DNA from: an uncultured Oscillospiraceae bacterium
Lineage (GTDB): Bacteria > Bacillota > Clostridia > Oscillospirales > Ruminococcaceae
Length of the DNA stretch: 64,000 bases
Assembly: GCA_900542145.1 (NCBI GenBank)
Contig: UQMF01000006.1
Location: 62,001 to 126,000 of the forward strand
Direction of reading: 5' to 3'
The notes beneath the pieces are model-generated. The model made no database searches and had not been told where the DNA came from. It saw only the letters and a list, made by a program, of their open reading frames with translations. Both the position numbers and the translations under genes were made by a program. Below are positions 34,926 through 44,103 of the stretch, piece by piece (position 1 is the first letter of the stretch; every line of letters begins with the position of its first letter).

Positions 34926-35464
34926 AAACGGCGATATATCCGGGCAGTTTCGACCCCGTGACGAACGGTCACCTTGACATAATCCAGCGTGCGTCGAAGA
35001 TGTTCGACAAGCTGGTGGTGGTAGTACTTATCAATCCCCTCAAGACCTACAGCTTCAGCATGAACGAGCGCTGCGAGTTTCTGAAGGAAGCTACAAGGGA
35101 TATCCCCAACGTGGAGATAGCAAGCTTCGACGGACTGCTGGCGGATTACTTCAACCAGCGGCAGGACGTTGACGTGATAGTAAAGGGCATTCGCGCAACG
35201 ACGGATTTCGAATACGAATTCCAGATGGCGCATACGAACAAGGATCTCAATCCCCGGGCGGAAACGGTGTTCATTCCGGCAAGCCTGAAAACGACGTTCG
35301 TTTCCTCAAGCATGGTGAAGCAGGTCGCGATGTTCAACGGCGACCTCAGCAAATACGTCCCCTCGTGCATTCACGAGCAGATACGCACCAGGCTGACCCA
35401 GGATTTCGACGCCGCAAGGGAGCTTGCGCAAAAGAAGTATAAGAATAAGGGAATCACTGATTAA
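34922..35464 (+). CDS. coaD: Phosphopantetheine adenylyltransferase
   Basis: CoaD makes dephospho-CoA from 4'-phosphopantetheine and ATP. The nucleotidyltransferase motif GSFDPVTNGH (8-17, with His17 of the T/HxGH motif), VKGIRATTDFEYEFQMAHTN and the SSSMVKQ block are all present. At 180 residues the protein is about 15-20 longer than usual; the extra C-terminal residues and the stop codon lie in or against a repeat element (35449-35622) whose first bases read as GITD-stop. Confidence 0.94.
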   Translation: MKTAIYPGSFDPVTNGHLDIIQRASKMFDKLVVVVLINPLKTYSFSMNERCEFLKEATRDIPNVEIASFDGLLADYFNQRQDVDVIVKGIRATTDFEYEFQMAHTNKDLNPRAETVFIPASLKTTFVSSSMVKQVAMFNGDLSKYVPSCIHEQIRTRLTQDFDAARELAQKKYKNKGITD

Positions 35465-35622
35465 ATCACGCCTAGCGGCTTGTCGCATATCTTGCTTGCA
35501 TCTTTTCCGCCATCTTGCACAATTCGTTCTAGCAAGGCGGCAGCCTTGCGTCGTCCTCATTGTACAATCTGACGAAAAACCTGACGTCGCAATATACGCG
35601 CCAGATTTAATCAGTGCTTCCC
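35449..35622. repeat. 174-bp element with 19-bp terminal inverted repeats
   Basis: The left end GGGAATCACTGATTAAATC (35449-35467) and the right end GATTTAATCAGTGCTTCCC (35604-35622) are inverted copies with one mismatch. The interior contains a GC palindrome GCAAGGCGGCAGCCTTGC near 35533. It has no coding frame and no transposase, which is the layout of a MITE or a similar non-autonomous element. The coaD stop codon lies inside its left end. Confidence 0.8.
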
Positions 35623-35665
35623 AAGGAAAACCGCTGAATCAATCTCAGGAAAGGAAAATGATATC

Positions 35666-36184
35666 ATGGAATACAGTCTGTTAGATCTCATCTCAATGCT
35701 TGACGAGGTAGTCAGGAAGGCGGCGCCGGTACCGTTCAGCAAGAAGAGCCTTGTAGACGCTTCTGAAATAGACGAGATCGCCACGGAAATGCGGCTTGTC
35801 CTCCCCCGGGAGATACAGCAGGCACAGAACATTGTTGCCGACAAGAACCGCATAATCAGCGACGCCAAGAAGGAAGCGGAGGAGATAATCCGCAAGGCGG
35901 AGCAGCAGCGCAGCGCGCTCATCGACCAGAACTCCATTCTCCAGGAGGCGCGCCGCAGAGCCACCGAGGAGATCGGCGCAGCCCAGAAGCGCTCCGCGCT
36001 CATCAGGAATTCCACGCAGGATTTCACAGACAAAATGCTTTCCCGCGTTGAGGAGCTCATGGTCAAGGACGTGAACGAACTGAGGATCCTTCGCAAGACC
36101 CTCTCCAGCGGCACGGAATTACAGCAGAAGCCGCAGCTTCCGCAGCAGGCTCAGGCGCAGCAGCCCGAGCAGCCGAAAAAGTAA
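35666..36184 (+). CDS. Coiled-coil protein downstream of coaD
   Basis: The 172-residue soluble protein is mostly a heptad-rich helix (about 50-140) with charged residues, followed by a Gln/Pro-rich tail (about 150-172). Proteins like this in Clostridia are often annotated as ATPase or as V-type ATPase subunit-like, but only the coiled coil supports that. The start at 35666 follows AGGAAAGG. A repeat element separates it from coaD, so it may now have its own promoter. Confidence 0.65.
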   Translation: MEYSLLDLISMLDEVVRKAAPVPFSKKSLVDASEIDEIATEMRLVLPREIQQAQNIVADKNRIISDAKKEAEEIIRKAEQQRSALIDQNSILQEARRRATEEIGAAQKRSALIRNSTQDFTDKMLSRVEELMVKDVNELRILRKTLSSGTELQQKPQLPQQAQAQQPEQPKK

Positions 36185-36198
36185 CACAGAACGCAGAA

Positions 36199-36234
36199 TC
36201 CCCCGGCAGTCCGAAAACTGCCGGGGGCATTTTT
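36199..36234 (+). terminator. Rho-independent terminator
   Basis: The stem CCCCCGGCAGT / ACTGCCGGGGG (36200-36210 with 36217-36227) is followed by CATTTTTATT, 15 bases after the coiled-coil gene stop. Confidence 0.9.
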
Positions 36235-36243
36235 ATTGGGGGA

Positions 36244-36394
36244 ACCTCTAAAAACCGGTTTGAAAAGGGAAAATGGGTAGAGTGCGCCGAATGCGATGAA
36301 AGCCGACGAAGTAAGGCTGTATGCCTTACGAGGAGGTTTGAAGAAGCAGGCGGTGTACTATACCCATTTTCCCTCAAACAAGGTTTTTAGAGGT
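36244..36394. repeat. 151-bp element with long imperfect terminal inverted repeats
   Basis: The 13-bp ends ACCTCTAAAAACC (36244-36256) and GGTTTTTAGAGGT (36382-36394) are perfect inverted repeats. Pairing then continues imperfectly through GGTTTGA, AAGGGAAAATGGGTA and their complements at 36360-36380. An internal GTAAGGC/GCCTTAC hairpin forms the loop. It has no coding content and sits between the terminator of the coiled-coil gene and the end of the deacetylase gene. Confidence 0.75.
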
Positions 36395-36403
36395 GACCTT
36401 GGA

Positions 36404-37273
36404 TCAGTTGTACTGATTCTTCTGCATTACGTTGGTGTAGACCTTCTCCATGTCCGGCTCAATTCCCTTTGCCTTGAACAGCTCGGTCACCGTCACGAAC
36501 TTGTATCCCTGCTTCTGAAGCTCCGGAATGATGGTGTCCAGCGCCTCCACAGTCATGGAGTTGCCCTCTGCGTCGTGCAGCAGGATTATGTCGCCGTCCT
36601 TTGCCTGCTTGAGGATCATTCGCGCACGCATTTCAGCGGTCACTCTGTCCTCCCAGTCGTTCGCGCCTATTCCGGCGATGAACGGAACGTCGATGTTGTC
36701 GAACATGATCTGATGAACCGCGATGTACGGCGGACGGAAGAACTTCGTGTGCTCCCCGGTTATCTCATACACCTTTCCGTCGGTGTAGTCGTATTCCGCC
36801 TTTATCTCCTCCGCGGAAAGCTCCGTCATATTGCTGTGGGTGCGGCTGTGATTGTCGATCTCGCAGCCCAGGTCATACGCGCGCTTCACTGCCTTCGCGC
36901 TCTCGTCGTCAATATTATTGCCGACGAGGAAGAACGACGCAACAATGCCATACTTCTCCAGCTTGTCGATCACTTCGTTCGTCGTGGTGGAATTCGGTCC
37001 GTCGTCGAACGTAAGCGCGATGTACTTAACTTCCTCGCTCATCTCTGTTTCCTCCGTTGTGGGATCGGCACTTCCGGCGGTATCCGGCACAGCTTCCTCG
37101 CCGGAGCCGCTGTCGGCGGTTCCGGCGGCGATGTCCGCAGTCACCTCGGATATCACCTCGCCGACCTTGTCCGTAACGCTGCCGCTCCCGGAAGGCGACC
37201 CGGCGCACGCCGTCAGCATGGACACCGCCGTCAGCGCCGCCAGGATACCCTTAATTATCATCGTTTTCTTCAC
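36404..37273 (-). CDS. Polysaccharide deacetylase lipoprotein
   Basis: The 289-residue lipoprotein (Cys23 in SMLTAC) has a low-complexity linker and then a NodB-type domain: TFDDGPN (Asp90, Asp91), the HSRTH pair (His142, His146), FFRPPY and the HDAEGNS block. It would remove N- or O-acetyl groups from peptidoglycan or other surface polysaccharides, outside the cell. The start at 37273 is a GTG. It lies eight bases downstream of leuS on the same strand. Confidence 0.9.
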   Translation of the reverse strand: MKKTMIIKGILAALTAVSMLTACAGSPSGSGSVTDKVGEVISEVTADIAAGTADSGSGEEAVPDTAGSADPTTEETEMSEEVKYIALTFDDGPNSTTTNEVIDKLEKYGIVASFFLVGNNIDDESAKAVKRAYDLGCEIDNHSRTHSNMTELSAEEIKAEYDYTDGKVYEITGEHTKFFRPPYIAVHQIMFDNIDVPFIAGIGANDWEDRVTAEMRARMILKQAKDGDIILLHDAEGNSMTVEALDTIIPELQKQGYKFVTVTELFKAKGIEPDMEKVYTNVMQKNQYN

Positions 37274-37281
37274 CTGGCGCC

Positions 37282-39708
37282 TTACTTTACAACGATGTTG
37301 ACCAGCTTGTTCGGGACGGCGATCTTCTTGACGATGGTCTTGCCGTCTGTCAGCGCCTTTACCTCCGGCAGGTCGAGAGCCAGCTTCTCCAGCCCTTCCT
37401 TGTCGCAGTTCACGGGAGCGCTGAAGCGTGCCTTTACCTTGCCGTTGACCTGAACAACGATCTCTACGCTGTCCTCAACACACAGCTTCTCGTCGTACTC
37501 TACCCACTTCTGCTCGTTGAGCACGCCCTCGTAGCCCATTACCTGGTACAGTTCCTCGGTGATGTGCGGAGCGAACGGGTTCAGCAGTATCAGCAGGGTT
37601 CTGTAGTCCGCCCGGGTAAGGGAGCCTGCCGCGTCTATCTCGTTGAGAAGTCCCATCATTGTTGCGATGGCGGTATTGAACTTCAGCGTTTCGATGTCCT
37701 CGCTGACCTTCTTTATAGTCTTGTGCATGGAAGCGCGCAGCTTGTCGCTGTACTCGTCGCCGGGCACTACCTTATCCTGCATTGCCCATACTCTGTCGAG
37801 GAAGCGCTTGCAGCCCTTGATTCCGTTCTCCTGCCAGGGAGCTGCCTTCTCGAAGTCGCCGACGAACATCTCGTACAGACGGAGGGTATCCGCGCCAAAC
37901 TCCCTGACCACATCATCAGGATTTACGACATTGCCCTTGGACTTTGACATCTTGGTGAACTCGCCGGGACGCTCGGGATCCTTGCCGAGGATCATTCCGT
38001 GGGAGGTACGCTTCATATACGGCTCCTTGCAGGGAACTACGCCCTGGTCGTACAGGAACTTGTGCCAGAAGCGGCTGTACAGCAGGTGAAGCGTAGTGTG
38101 CTCCATACCGCCGTTGTACCAGTCGACCGGCATCCAGTACTTGAGCGCTTCCCTGGAAGCAAGCTCCTTGTCGTTATGCGGATCGCAGTAGCGCAGGAAG
38201 TACCAGCTGGAGCCAGCCCACTGGGGCATGGTGTCGGTTTCGCGCTTTGCCGGACCGCCGCAGCACGGGCAGGTGGTGTTGATGAAGCTCTCCAGCGTAG
38301 ACAGCGGGCTTTCTCCGGTGTCTGTGGGCATGTAGCTGTCAACCTCCGGCAGCCTGAGAGGAAGCTCGCTCTCGGGGAGCGCTACCCAGCCGCACTTCTC
38401 GCAGTTGACAACGGGAATAGGCTCGCCCCAGTATCTCTGACGGGAGAATACCCAGTCACGCAGCTTGTAGTTGACCTTCTCGCGGCCCTTGCCGTTTGCT
38501 GTGAGCCACTCCTTGATCTTTACCTTTGCGTCCTCAACGGAAAGTCCGTTCAGGAACTCGGAGTTCACCATAACGCCGGTAGCGCAGTCGGTGAAGGCTT
38601 CCTTCTGAACATCCTCGCCGCCCTTTACTACCTCGATGATGGGCAGGCTGAATACCTTGGCGAACTCCCAGTCACGGGTATCGTGCGCCGGAACCGCCAT
38701 GATTGCACCGGTGCCGTAGGTCATCAGAACATAGTCAGAAATGAAGATCGGAATCTCCTTGCCGTTTACGGGATTAATCGCGCGGACGCCCTCCAGCTTT
38801 ACGCCGGTCTTGTCCTTGTTCATCTCGGTGCGGTCGAAGTCGGACTTGCGCGCAGCCGCCGCCTGGTATTCGCGGATAGCGTCCATATTCTGGAGCTTGT
38901 CAGCCCACTTCTCAATGATGGGGTGCTCCGGAGAGATTACCATATAAGTCGCGCCGAACAGGGTGTCAGGGCGTGTGGTGTATACGGTCAGCATGTCGCC
39001 GGAAGTGGTGGTGAAATCCACCTCGGCGCCGGTGGATCTGCCGATCCAGTTCTTCTGCGCAGTCTTTATCTTCTCGAAATAGTCAACGCTGTCGAGATCG
39101 TCGATGAGCCTCTGGGCATATTCGGTTATCTTGAGCATCCACTGGCTCTTGACCTTGTGGACAACCTCGCCGCCGCAGCGCTCGCAGACGCCGTTTACGA
39201 CCTCCTCGTTAGCCAGTACGACCTTACAGGAGGTGCACCAGTTCACGTTCATTTCCTTCTTATAGGCAAGACCTGCCTTGAACAGCTTGAGGAATATCCA
39301 CTGCGTCCACTTGAAGTAGTCGGGATCGGTGGTGTTTATCTCCCTGTCCCAGTCAAAGGAAAGACCCAGGGACTTGAGCTGTGCCTTGAAGCGTTCAACA
39401 TTGTTCTTTGTTACGATAGCCGGGTGGATCTTGTTCTTGATGGCGAAGTTCTCTGTGGGCAGACCGAATGCGTCCCAGCCCATCGGGAACAGCACGTTAT
39501 AGCCCTGGAGTCTGCGCTTTCTGGACACGATATCCATAGCGGTGTAGGGACGGGGGTGACCGATGTGGAGTCCCTGTCCGGAGGGGTAGGGGAACTCTAC
39601 CAGTGCGTAGAACTTCGGTCTGGAATAGTCGTTTTCAGCGTGGAACGTCTTGTGCTCGTCCCAATATTTCTGCCACTTGCTTTCAATGGCGGTAAAATCG
39701 TAACCCAT
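37282..39708 (-). CDS. leuS: Leucyl-tRNA synthetase
   Basis: This class I enzyme has 808 residues, as in Firmicutes. HIGH motif GLHIGHPRPYT (47-57), a CP1 editing domain (about 220-420, with TGAIMAVPAHDTRD), and KMSKSKGN in the C-terminal half are present. The N terminus MGYDFTAIESKWQKYW matches the family. No T-box leader was found in the 110 bases upstream; a good promoter is present instead. Confidence 0.97.
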   Translation of the reverse strand: MGYDFTAIESKWQKYWDEHKTFHAENDYSRPKFYALVEFPYPSGQGLHIGHPRPYTAMDIVSRKRRLQGYNVLFPMGWDAFGLPTENFAIKNKIHPAIVTKNNVERFKAQLKSLGLSFDWDREINTTDPDYFKWTQWIFLKLFKAGLAYKKEMNVNWCTSCKVVLANEEVVNGVCERCGGEVVHKVKSQWMLKITEYAQRLIDDLDSVDYFEKIKTAQKNWIGRSTGAEVDFTTTSGDMLTVYTTRPDTLFGATYMVISPEHPIIEKWADKLQNMDAIREYQAAAARKSDFDRTEMNKDKTGVKLEGVRAINPVNGKEIPIFISDYVLMTYGTGAIMAVPAHDTRDWEFAKVFSLPIIEVVKGGEDVQKEAFTDCATGVMVNSEFLNGLSVEDAKVKIKEWLTANGKGREKVNYKLRDWVFSRQRYWGEPIPVVNCEKCGWVALPESELPLRLPEVDSYMPTDTGESPLSTLESFINTTCPCCGGPAKRETDTMPQWAGSSWYFLRYCDPHNDKELASREALKYWMPVDWYNGGMEHTTLHLLYSRFWHKFLYDQGVVPCKEPYMKRTSHGMILGKDPERPGEFTKMSKSKGNVVNPDDVVREFGADTLRLYEMFVGDFEKAAPWQENGIKGCKRFLDRVWAMQDKVVPGDEYSDKLRASMHKTIKKVSEDIETLKFNTAIATMMGLLNEIDAAGSLTRADYRTLLILLNPFAPHITEELYQVMGYEGVLNEQKWVEYDEKLCVEDSVEIVVQVNGKVKARFSAPVNCDKEGLEKLALDLPEVKALTDGKTIVKKIAVPNKLVNIVVK

Positions 39709-39760
39709 TTTTTTGATGTCCTTTCGTGGGGTATTGATGATAATATTTTTACAATACTAT

Positions 39761-39789
39761 ATTATACTATAATTCCGCTCACTTGTCAA
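39761..39789 (-). promoter_or_regulatory. Strong promoter for leuS
   Basis: On the minus strand TTGACA (39784-39789) and TATAAT (39761-39766) are exactly 17 bases apart. Confidence 0.75.
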
Positions 39790-39820
39790 TCATTATGCGC
39801 AAAAAAGCCGTTATCCAGTG

Positions 39821-40555
39821 CTATTCAGTGAAATGCTCCGCCGCGCGGTCCAGCGCCGCGGAAAGATATTCCGGCTTCTGATTCATGCGGTGTCCGCTGC
39901 CCTCAATGCACAGGCGCTGCATCTCCGGGTTCAGCCGCAGGAATTCCTCCGTGTCCTTACGGGCGACGAGTTCGTCGCTTCCGGCGTACACCGCGAGTAT
40001 GTCCGGAGTATTCCAGGCGGCGCAATGGCGCACCTCGTTAAGCTCCAGTAGTTTCCCGTAGAAGCTGTAGGGGATATTCAGCTCCCGGCTCATCTTAACG
40101 TGGAATCCGCTGCTTTCCGCCTGCTCCAGTGTGAATCCCGGCTGGAACAGCTGCATGCACCGCAGGAGAGAATCCGCCATGTTCACCGCCGGAACCCTCA
40201 GCACTATCCTCCGGAAAGGATCTCCGTAAAGCTCGATACGGCGCAGCAGCAGCGCTCCGCCGAAGCTTGTGCCGAACGCATATTCCGCCGAAAGCTCCTT
40301 TTCCACCGTCATTATCTCGGATATGCAGTTCTCCGGGGACAGCCGGGATTCCGGCTCGGTGCGCTCTCCGTGGCAGGGAAGATCCGGCGCCGCCACCCGG
40401 AATCCCACCGGGCACAGTCGCTCCGCAAGCCCCTCTATCGCCAGGCTGTCCTTGCTGCCGCCGAATCCGTGGACGGCAAGCACCGTGCGACTGAATCCCC
40501 CGTCCGTGTATACCTTCACCGGAATATCTCCGATGTGAATAACCTCGTTATGCAT
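39821..40555 (-). CDS. Alpha/beta hydrolase
   Basis: This is a 244-residue serine hydrolase fold: the oxyanion strand LAVHGFGGSKDS (26-37), nucleophile elbow GTSFGG with Ser96, an acid candidate in AGSDELV and the His in GSGHRMN near the C terminus. Carboxylesterase or lipase-like activity is expected; substrate unknown. GGAGGTAAGT precedes the ATG at 40555, which was chosen over longer frames without a ribosome binding site. It follows a terminator after the sensor-EAL gene. Confidence 0.8.
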   Translation of the reverse strand: MHNEVIHIGDIPVKVYTDGGFSRTVLAVHGFGGSKDSLAIEGLAERLCPVGFRVAAPDLPCHGERTEPESRLSPENCISEIMTVEKELSAEYAFGTSFGGALLLRRIELYGDPFRRIVLRVPAVNMADSLLRCMQLFQPGFTLEQAESSGFHVKMSRELNIPYSFYGKLLELNEVRHCAAWNTPDILAVYAGSDELVARKDTEEFLRLNPEMQRLCIEGSGHRMNQKPEYLSAALDRAAEHFTE

Positions 40556-40565
40556 ACTTACCTCC

Positions 40566-40593
40566 AAAAAAACGGGAGGGACGCGCCCTCCCG
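40566..40593 (-). terminator. Rho-independent terminator
   Basis: The stem CGGGAGGG / CCCTCCCG (40573-40580 with 40586-40593) is followed by seven T on the minus strand. It ends the sensor-EAL transcript just before the hydrolase ribosome binding site. Confidence 0.85.
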
Positions 40594-40598
40594 GTATA

Positions 40599-43500
40599 TC
40601 ACTTTTCCAGCGGAGCGACCCCGGCGGAGTTATCCTCTGCGCCCTGCTCCGGTGCCTTTTCCTGCCCGTCGTGGGATTCCTTCGCATGCTCCATCTCATC
40701 TACGCGCTGCTGCTGTTTCTCTATCGCGGCGTCCCTCTTGCGCCTGATGTCGTCGAGGTCCGCAAACCACAGTTTCTCAAAATCGACTATCGGCATGGGC
40801 TTGGCAAAATAGTATCCCTGCACCATCGCACAGTGGATCTCCGTCAGGAATTCCACCTGCTCCTTCGTTTCAACGCCCTCGGAGATCACGTCCATGTCAA
40901 GGTTGTTGGCAAGGTCCACAACAGTGGAGATTACAGCGCGTCCCTTGCGCGTATTCATGGTGTCGCTGAAGAATTCCTTGTCGATCTTCACGACGTCCAC
41001 TGGCATATCCTTCAGCATGTTCAGCGAGGAATAGCCGGAGCCGAAGTCGTCCAGGGAAAGCTTGAAGCCTATCTCGTGCAGCTTGTGCATTATCTTGAGC
41101 AGCTTCTCCGAATTCTCGGTGAACACGCTCTCGGTAAGCTCCAGTTCGATGTATTCATACGGGATATCGTACTTGTCCACGATCTCGCGCAGGCGCCAGA
41201 TATAGTCGTCGTAATTCAGGTGCAGCCGCGACTGGTTGACGGAAACCACCACCGGCTTCTTTCCATCATCTATCCAGCGGCGCATCGTGCGGCAGACTTC
41301 CTCCAAAATGAAGAAATCCAGCTCGACAACGAATCCGTTCTTTTCGGCTATCGGAATGAAATCCCCGGGGGAGATGAAGCCGAAATCCTTGCTGTTCCAG
41401 CGGATAAGCGCCTCGGCGCCCTCGATATTGCGCGAACGCAGCCCGTACTTCGGCTGGAGGTAACACTGGAATTCGTGCCGCTCCAGTGCAGCCGGCATGA
41501 TGTTTTCGTAGTCCTTCTCGCGCAGCGCACGGTCGCGGATAGACCCGTCATAGAACGCTATCGAAGAATAGTGCGTGCCCTTTAGAGTGCTCTTAGCTAT
41601 CTTGCAGCGGTCAATGGCGGAGTTTATATCCACCTCGCCGTGATGGCTCTCATGAATGCACTGATTCAGTCTGCAAACTCCGGCGCTGAACACTACCGGG
41701 TATTTCACGAACAGGCTGTTGCGCCGGTCGAACTCGGCGAATATGCTGTTCAGCCGCGATGTGAGCTCAACATCGGTGCCGTTCTTTATCGTCAGGACGA
41801 AATTATCGTCTGACATACGGGCGAACACCTCTTCGCCCTCAAGATGGTCGGAGATCGTCTTGTGAAGGCGCTCCAGCATTCTGTTGCCCTCTTCATATCC
41901 CAGGCGGTCGTTGACGTACTTGAACTTGTCGATATCAAACAGCGCGATCGCCCAGTTCTCCGCGTTGGTCTTTTTCAGTATCTTCCGTGTGTCCTCGAAA
42001 TATTTGCGCTTGCTTCTGCCGCCGGTGAGCGAATCAATGTCAGCCACCCTGCGCGAACGGAATGCCATGGTACATACCACAACAAAAACCGCAGCCAGTA
42101 CGGCGATCACACCGGAAACTATCCAGACGAGATAATCACTGAAGAAATCCCCGGAATCCACTCCGCCGCCGTTCCCGAGCATAGCGGAATACGTGTTGAC
42201 CAATGCGGAATTCGTGCTCATGACCACCAGTGATTTTCCTATTATGCCGGCAAGATCCTTTTCAGAATCCGGCATGGCGATGCACTCGACGTGAAGGGTG
42301 CTCCGAACGTCCACTATATCAAGGTCGCTGTAATCGCCGCTCAGCGCATAGATCAGATCATAGGCGCTGGCATATGCCAGATCTGCATCTCCGTTTTTTA
42401 CTGCGTCAAGGCAGAGTCTTTCATCACTGTATCGAACCTGCGGCGCATTCGGGTACACGGTGGAAAGGTATACACTGATATCCTCGTCGGAGATCGGAAT
42501 TGCAATCCTTGAGCGTTCGCTGATGGAAGCCCCGACCTTCCCTGCCGCGGCAACCGGCGTTTTGGAATATGGCGCAGACACCCTGATCCCGGAGAACTGC
42601 GCCACAGAAGCGGAGTTCACTCCGCCGCATATCGCCTGTACTTCGCCCGCCTTCATTGCGGAAACGCAATCCTTTATGCTGTCATAGGGCACCAGCCTGA
42701 TCTCCATGCCGGCTATTTCCCCGAGCTGATTCATCGTTTCAGCCAGGGCGCCGGTCACGGTGTTTCCGTCCACTTGATCAAGCATGCTGGACTGAATATT
42801 CACGCCGATGGTGAGCTTCTTGTTATTTGTCACATAATATTTCTCGGATTCAGTGTAGGCATAGCGCTGTCCGCCGAATCTGGAAACGTATTTTTCGTAC
42901 ATGTTGGAGCTGAAGCTGCTGTCGGACATCATGATACCACCCACAGCCTCGTCCAGTTCGTCCAGGATATCCTTAGAATTCTCGGTCCCCATGAAGTAGC
43001 ATTCCGCCGTGGACATCTGACATACGATAACGTCGTCCGACCAGCTGCGGAAACAACACTTGGCAACCGCATCAATCTTACCGGAGTTGAAATCCGAGTG
43101 CATCTGCTCCTCGGTATTGTATGCAACGAATTCTGCCTGGCGCAGCCCCGGAGTCAGGAACTCCCCGTTCGGGAAGAACATGCCCTGGTCCTCTGCGAGG
43201 TAGCCTATGCGCTTTGTGCGCAGGCTCTCCAGGTCGGAATAGGTCACGCTGCTGTCCTTGTGCACATACACCGCGGAGAACTTTGTCATCAGTGAAAAGC
43301 TGCTGAGGTAGAGTTCGCCATCGTAGCCCTGCTCCGCCATCAGGCTCTTCCATGACGAAAGCTCCTGCTCCGTCACGCAGGGGATTATATCCACTTCGCC
43401 GGCGGCGAGCTTCTTCGCAAGCTCCGGCTCCGTCGCGCTCACATACTGGTATGTATCGCCGGTGCGCTTTCCGATCTCGCGGAAGTAATCCGCCGCAAAG

Positions 43501-43709
43501 CCCGTGGCGTTCGTTCCGTTGACCGAAATACCGAAATCCGCATTTGCACCGACCCTGACCGTCGTTCCCTCCGCCATGGCAGGCACGGGGAATGCTGCCA
43601 GCGCGACCATCAGCGCTGCCAGCAGCGGCAGGAGTCTGTTACGGATCCGCCGTGCCAGCCATGCAGTGCATGATCTGTCCGACCATTCCTGTGAACACCT
43701 TTTATTCAT
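40599..43709 (-). CDS. Membrane sensor c-di-GMP phosphodiesterase with two binding-protein domains
   Basis: This is a 1036-residue protein: signal/transmembrane segment (about 25-48), two periplasmic-binding-protein (SBP_bac_3-like) domains (about 50-270 and 285-490), a transmembrane helix (about 523-549), a GGDEF-type domain in which the catalytic loop reads RMSDDNF (about 629-635) instead of GGDEF, and an EAL domain with EALIRW (from about 765), SVNQSR, ELTESV, DDFGSGYSS, KIDKEF and EGVET. All catalytic EAL residues appear present, so it should hydrolyse c-di-GMP; the cyclase half is probably a regulatory or GTP-binding remnant. Ligands sensed outside are unknown. Confidence 0.88.
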   Translation of the reverse strand: MNKRCSQEWSDRSCTAWLARRIRNRLLPLLAALMVALAAFPVPAMAEGTTVRVGANADFGISVNGTNATGFAADYFREIGKRTGDTYQYVSATEPELAKKLAAGEVDIIPCVTEQELSSWKSLMAEQGYDGELYLSSFSLMTKFSAVYVHKDSSVTYSDLESLRTKRIGYLAEDQGMFFPNGEFLTPGLRQAEFVAYNTEEQMHSDFNSGKIDAVAKCCFRSWSDDVIVCQMSTAECYFMGTENSKDILDELDEAVGGIMMSDSSFSSNMYEKYVSRFGGQRYAYTESEKYYVTNNKKLTIGVNIQSSMLDQVDGNTVTGALAETMNQLGEIAGMEIRLVPYDSIKDCVSAMKAGEVQAICGGVNSASVAQFSGIRVSAPYSKTPVAAAGKVGASISERSRIAIPISDEDISVYLSTVYPNAPQVRYSDERLCLDAVKNGDADLAYASAYDLIYALSGDYSDLDIVDVRSTLHVECIAMPDSEKDLAGIIGKSLVVMSTNSALVNTYSAMLGNGGGVDSGDFFSDYLVWIVSGVIAVLAAVFVVVCTMAFRSRRVADIDSLTGGRSKRKYFEDTRKILKKTNAENWAIALFDIDKFKYVNDRLGYEEGNRMLERLHKTISDHLEGEEVFARMSDDNFVLTIKNGTDVELTSRLNSIFAEFDRRNSLFVKYPVVFSAGVCRLNQCIHESHHGEVDINSAIDRCKIAKSTLKGTHYSSIAFYDGSIRDRALREKDYENIMPAALERHEFQCYLQPKYGLRSRNIEGAEALIRWNSKDFGFISPGDFIPIAEKNGFVVELDFFILEEVCRTMRRWIDDGKKPVVVSVNQSRLHLNYDDYIWRLREIVDKYDIPYEYIELELTESVFTENSEKLLKIMHKLHEIGFKLSLDDFGSGYSSLNMLKDMPVDVVKIDKEFFSDTMNTRKGRAVISTVVDLANNLDMDVISEGVETKEQVEFLTEIHCAMVQGYYFAKPMPIVDFEKLWFADLDDIRRKRDAAIEKQQQRVDEMEHAKESHDGQEKAPEQGAEDNSAGVAPLEK

Positions 43710-44103
43710 GAAGCACCTCCGGGTTCATTAGATAACTGGCTGAACCAGCCTCCACGCCCATCTCAATATTTACCAATCAATTCTGCACCATTTACATACA
43801 TTATATCAAATTATCTTCCACAATTCAAGAGTATTGTAACAATTTTTCATTGGAGAGCAATAATCTATGTATTATTTTGTTGGATTTGCACAAGAAACTT
43901 GACACGGCGTTACAAATGTGATATACTATATTTGCAATCTTCCATAGAATTTGGTCATTTTAACGGGGAATCTGACATCAGATTATGTTCAGAGCCGCCA
44001 GGACATTCTGTGAATTGCGCAGGGATCAGACAGGAATCGCCATTATACGACATTCTTCCGATTTCCCGGAACAGCAACGCTTATTTTAAAGGAGAGCTTT
44101 TAC
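43710..44103. other. Intergenic region with the GH13 leader
   Basis: No gene is seen. It contains AT-rich sequence upstream of the sensor-EAL gene, a strong plus-strand promoter, and a leader of about 170 bases with a small AATCTGA/TCAGATT hairpin at 43969-43984. No known riboswitch was recognised. Confidence 0.5.
43899..43927 (+). promoter_or_regulatory. Strong promoter for the GH13 gene
   Basis: TTGACA (43899-43904) and TATACT (43922-43927) are 17 bases apart. The long leader to the ATG at 44104 leaves room for regulation after transcription starts. Confidence 0.75.

Noticed and set aside
39709..39820. T-box leader upstream of leuS
   Set aside because: The spacer is only about 110 bases and lacks the T-box consensus; a normal promoter is present.
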